From: BMS3Bbin07 sp036244995 | GTDB lineage: Bacteria > Nitrospirota > Thermodesulfovibrionia > Thermodesulfovibrionales > JdFR-85 | Assembly (NCBI GenBank): GCA_036244995.1 | Contig: BTTF01000028.1 | Coordinates: 1 to 24,143 of the forward strand | Reading direction: 5' to 3' | Length of the DNA: 24,143 nucleotides | Shown: positions 21,854 through 24,143 of the stretch, piece by piece | How positions within the stretch are numbered: position 1 is the first letter of the stretch | Layout of the letters: the number at the start of each line of letters is the position of its first letter | The notes under the pieces: generated by a model | What the model saw: the letters and a program-made list of their open reading frames with translations, nothing else | What the model was told of the DNA's origin: nothing | Databases searched by the model: none | Program-made: the position numbers and the translations under genes

Positions 21854-22595
21854 ACTTGAAGGGATAAGGGCAAGGCAGGGTGATTTTCTGCTCAGTGCGG
21901 AAAGGGTCACACTAAAGGAGGGAGACTTTGTGGCCGTCCTTGGAAACAATGGAAGCGGCAAATCAACCTTTCTCTCCGTGCTTGCAGGGCTGAATAAGTT
22001 TGAGGGCAAATATCTGCTTGGAGACAGGGAGTTTCAGGAGATTCTAACAACTGAAAGGCATGGACTTATCAGCCTGCTGCCGCAGATGACTACCCTTAAC
22101 ATGCCCTTTGATGTCTTTTATGTGGTACTTACAGGCAGGTTTATCCATACAAACGGTCTGAGCTATACAGATGCAGACCTTGAGGCAACTGAGAGGGCGA
22201 TGCGTAAGCTTGATATCATGCACCTGAGGGAGCGGCAGTTTAACGAGCTGTCAGGTGGTGAAAAACAGCGTGTGCTCCTTGCAAGGACCATCAACAAGGA
22301 CTCCAGGGTCATACTGCTTGACGAGCCCCTGAGCGGGATAGACATCCTGCATCAGCACGACTCCATAAAACTCCTGAAGGAGCTGAGCAGGAAGAAACTC
22401 ATTATGGTTGTAATACACGATATATCCCTTGCACTCAGGGAGTTTGACAGGTTTCTCTTCTTTACAGGCGGAGACCTCTCCTATGAGGCAGGAAGACAGG
22501 AGATTCAGGAAGACAGGCTCTCCGAAATCTTTGGAGTGCGCGTCAAGTTTTTAAGACATGATAAAGGTATATTCGTATACACGGAGGGAAGATGA
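21846..22595 (+). CDS. BtuD/FecE-family ABC importer ATPase
   Basis: 249 residues: Walker A GNNGSGKST (33-41), Q-loop LLPQMTTL, signature LSGGEKQR, Walker B VILLDEP and H-loop VVIHDISLA, the standard set for siderophore, heme or cobalamin importers. The start is TTG at 21846 inside the permease end, with AAGGAG about 10 nt upstream. Its stop overlaps the start of the binding-protein gene by 4 bp (ATGA). It powers the permease encoded before it. Confidence 0.93.
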   Translation: MIKLEGIRARQGDFLLSAERVTLKEGDFVAVLGNNGSGKSTFLSVLAGLNKFEGKYLLGDREFQEILTTERHGLISLLPQMTTLNMPFDVFYVVLTGRFIHTNGLSYTDADLEATERAMRKLDIMHLRERQFNELSGGEKQRVLLARTINKDSRVILLDEPLSGIDILHQHDSIKLLKELSRKKLIMVVIHDISLALREFDRFLFFTGGDLSYEAGRQEIQEDRLSEIFGVRVKFLRHDKGIFVYTEGR

Positions 22596-23422
22596 GAAGA
22601 ATCAAGGATTCAAGCTTCAGGTTATGGGTTTTTTGTATTGTTTTAATTACTGCATCATCAGTGGCCCTTATAAAAACACCGCCTGCATATGCATACGGGA
22701 GGATAGTAGTGCTTTATGCTGCTGCAAGCCCTATACTTAAGGAGCTCGGGGCCGGGAACAAGGTGGTAGGTATTACCAGGACGGACAAAACCTTTGATGA
22801 TGCCGTTAAACTCGGCTCACACCTGAAGCCGAACCTTGAGTTGATAAATGCCCTCAGGCCTGACCTTATTGTGGCCGGCTCCGTAAGGGCCTTTCCCAGG
22901 GAGATGGCAGAGAGAGTTAAGGCGGATGTCTTTTATTACGATCCAAGAAGTCTTGAAGATATCCTTGTGAAAATAACAGACCTCGGCAGACTACTTGGAA
23001 AGGAACAGGAGGCATCAGTCCTTGTTAAGAGGTTGAGGGAGAAGCTGTCTTCAGTAACAGTCCTGTCAAAAAGACCCTCTGTGATATATGAAATCAGTTC
23101 AAAGTCACTCAGGGTGGCCGGCAGCAGGAGTATAATTACATCCATCATTGAGGCGGCAGGGGGAGTCAATGCCGTAAAGGTTCAAAAGAAACATGTCCTT
23201 CTCTCCCCTGAAAAGGTGCTGGAATTAAACCCTGATTTTTACATCTATCAGGTAGGCCCCATGAACAGGAATCCGGAGCCCCCCTTGAAAAGGCCCTTTT
23301 TCAGGTCTCTTCACAGTAAGGTAGTCGAGGTTCCGGAGCTTAAGTTTGCAAGGCCCGGCATCAATGCATTTGAGGCTGTAATAGACCTTAATAAAATTTT
23401 TCGTGGAGAAGATAATGAGTAA
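22592..23422 (+). CDS. BtuF/FecB-family periplasmic substrate-binding protein
   Basis: 276 residues with a signal peptide ending PPAYA (residue 34) and no lipobox, so a free periplasmic protein. The mature part has two short lobes joined by a helix: VVLYAAASPILKELGAGNKVVGIT, KPNLELINALRPDLIVAGS, and the second lobe from VIYEIS. IITSIIEAAGGVNAVK and VLLSPEKVLELNPDFYIY are family hallmarks. It is smaller than many FecB proteins but complete. It delivers the ligand to the BtuC/BtuD-like pair; ligand specificity is not visible. The start overlaps the ATPase stop. Confidence 0.9.
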   Translation: MRRIKDSSFRLWVFCIVLITASSVALIKTPPAYAYGRIVVLYAAASPILKELGAGNKVVGITRTDKTFDDAVKLGSHLKPNLELINALRPDLIVAGSVRAFPREMAERVKADVFYYDPRSLEDILVKITDLGRLLGKEQEASVLVKRLREKLSSVTVLSKRPSVIYEISSKSLRVAGSRSIITSIIEAAGGVNAVKVQKKHVLLSPEKVLELNPDFYIYQVGPMNRNPEPPLKRPFFRSLHSKVVEVPELKFARPGINAFEAVIDLNKIFRGEDNE

Positions 23423-24128
23423 TACTGTCTATTCGATCGGACTTGGCCCGGGAAACCCCGAACTCATGACGGTCAAGGCAAGAAGGATACTTGAGGAGTC
23501 GGATATCGTGGTGGTACCCCAGTCCGACGAGACCGGAAGGAGCGTGGCAAGGGATATCATTCTCCATTACATAGACCCTTCAAGGATTCTGATGTATTAC
23601 TTCCCGATGAACAATGACAGGGAGGATCTGGAAAATAGATACACTGAACTGGCCCGGAAGATAAAGCAACTGATAGCAGAAGGTAAAAGGTTATCATATG
23701 TGACAATGGGTGACCCGACCATATTCAGCACGTCAAATTATATTACCGAAAAGCTGAGGGCAGTGGGAGTGGAGGTAAGGCACGTCCCGGGTATAAGCTC
23801 CATAAATGCTGCTTCAACAATGCTCGGGCTGCCCCTGTGCGTCAAGGGTGAGCATTTCGGTGTCTATGAGATGCCGGGTGAGGTTGAAGAGGCAGTGAAG
23901 CTTATCAGGAGGCATCCGACCACGGTATTTATGAAGGTAAACAGGAAACTGCCTGTGCTCGTTGAGGCTGTCAGGATAGCGGTGCCTGAGAGGGCTTATC
24001 TTGCCCGAAGGATAGGTCTTGACGAGGAGGTTTTCTATGATATGCTCAACTGTTCACCTCCGCCGGAGGCTGCGTATCTGTCGGTTGCAGTGATAAGGAG
24101 GGGGCAAACAGGTGGAGCTGAGCCATGA
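23415..24128 (+). CDS. cbiL: Precorrin-2 / cobalt-factor II C20-methyltransferase
   Basis: SAM-dependent methylation of the corrin precursor at C20. 237 residues of the tetrapyrrole methylase fold. YSIGLGPGNPELMTVKA carries the family GxGPG loop, YVTMGDPTIFSTSNYI the second motif, and VRHVPGISSINAASTMLGLPL the third. The start is ATG 23415, with GGAG 6 nt upstream, rather than the in-frame GTG at 23403. It overlaps the end of the binding-protein gene by 8 bp and its stop overlaps the next ATG (ATGA). Whether the substrate carries cobalt cannot be seen, but the linked CbiK suggests the anaerobic route. Confidence 0.93.
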   Translation: MSNTVYSIGLGPGNPELMTVKARRILEESDIVVVPQSDETGRSVARDIILHYIDPSRILMYYFPMNNDREDLENRYTELARKIKQLIAEGKRLSYVTMGDPTIFSTSNYITEKLRAVGVEVRHVPGISSINAASTMLGLPLCVKGEHFGVYEMPGEVEEAVKLIRRHPTTVFMKVNRKLPVLVEAVRIAVPERAYLARRIGLDEEVFYDMLNCSPPPEAAYLSVAVIRRGQTGGAEP

Positions 24129-24143
24129 CGTGGAACAGGGATC
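24125..24143 (+). CDS. Start of the next operon gene (partial, cut by the window)
   Basis: An ATG at 24125 overlaps the cbiL stop (ATGA) and has GGTGGAG about 7 nt upstream; only MTWNRD is visible. An alternative GTG at 24112 would read VELSHDVEQGS. Too little is left to identify it; another corrin-synthesis gene is likely from context. Confidence 0.4.

Overview
The window reads as chromosomal DNA of a Gram-negative, probably anaerobic bacterium. LptD, a TolC-type protein and a signal-peptide-bearing outer-membrane porin indicate an outer membrane. An exported CbiK-type cobaltochelatase, CbiL and CbiC indicate the anaerobic (early cobalt insertion) cobalamin route. Base composition, codon use and gene order (trpA-accD-folC, YajQ, RRM protein, CspA) would suit Nitrospirota or a sulfate-reducer-like former deltaproteobacterium; this is an impression from gene content, not a proof.

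Left part (1-7.9 kb): a TauE/SafE permease, a frameshifted and truncated HEAT-repeat gene, a convergent pfkB-like kinase/tolC pair, and then the most unusual gene here. It is an AhpD-like carboxymuconolactone decarboxylase-fold protein whose reading frame carries an in-frame TGA exactly at the second position of its redox CxxC motif, with a perfect hairpin 24 nt downstream. It is best read as a selenoprotein (CxxU). After it come a PsiE-family membrane protein, YajQ, an RRM protein with a full-consensus promoter and structured leader, a cold-shock protein bracketed by two strong intrinsic terminators, and two small uncharacterised proteins.

Middle part (7.9-15 kb): trpC, a possible transposase relic, a monoheme cytochrome c, an APS-kinase-like protein, and the minus-strand run trpA-accD-folC-lptD. 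Two copies of a ~95-bp palindromic element with 28-nt arms lie here. One is inserted in frame inside folC, adding about 32 residues. The other fills the folC-lptD gap and abuts the folC stop codon. Heptanucleotide tandem repeats occur in folC and between trpA and accD.

Right part (15-24.1 kb): cbiC, then a cobalamin riboswitch with a good promoter, followed by one long plus-strand operon: LbtU-like porin, exported CbiK, PepSY-type membrane protein, an ABC-2 transporter pair, a BtuC/BtuD/BtuF-like importer, cbiL and the start of another gene. Most genes from cbiK onward overlap or nearly touch. The logic is B12-repressed acquisition of cobalt, corrinoid or another metal chelate coupled to corrin synthesis. 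The riboswitch's regulatory hairpin masks the ribosome-binding site of an unannotated 16-codon ORF rather than that of the porin itself. No tRNA, rRNA or CRISPR array was seen.
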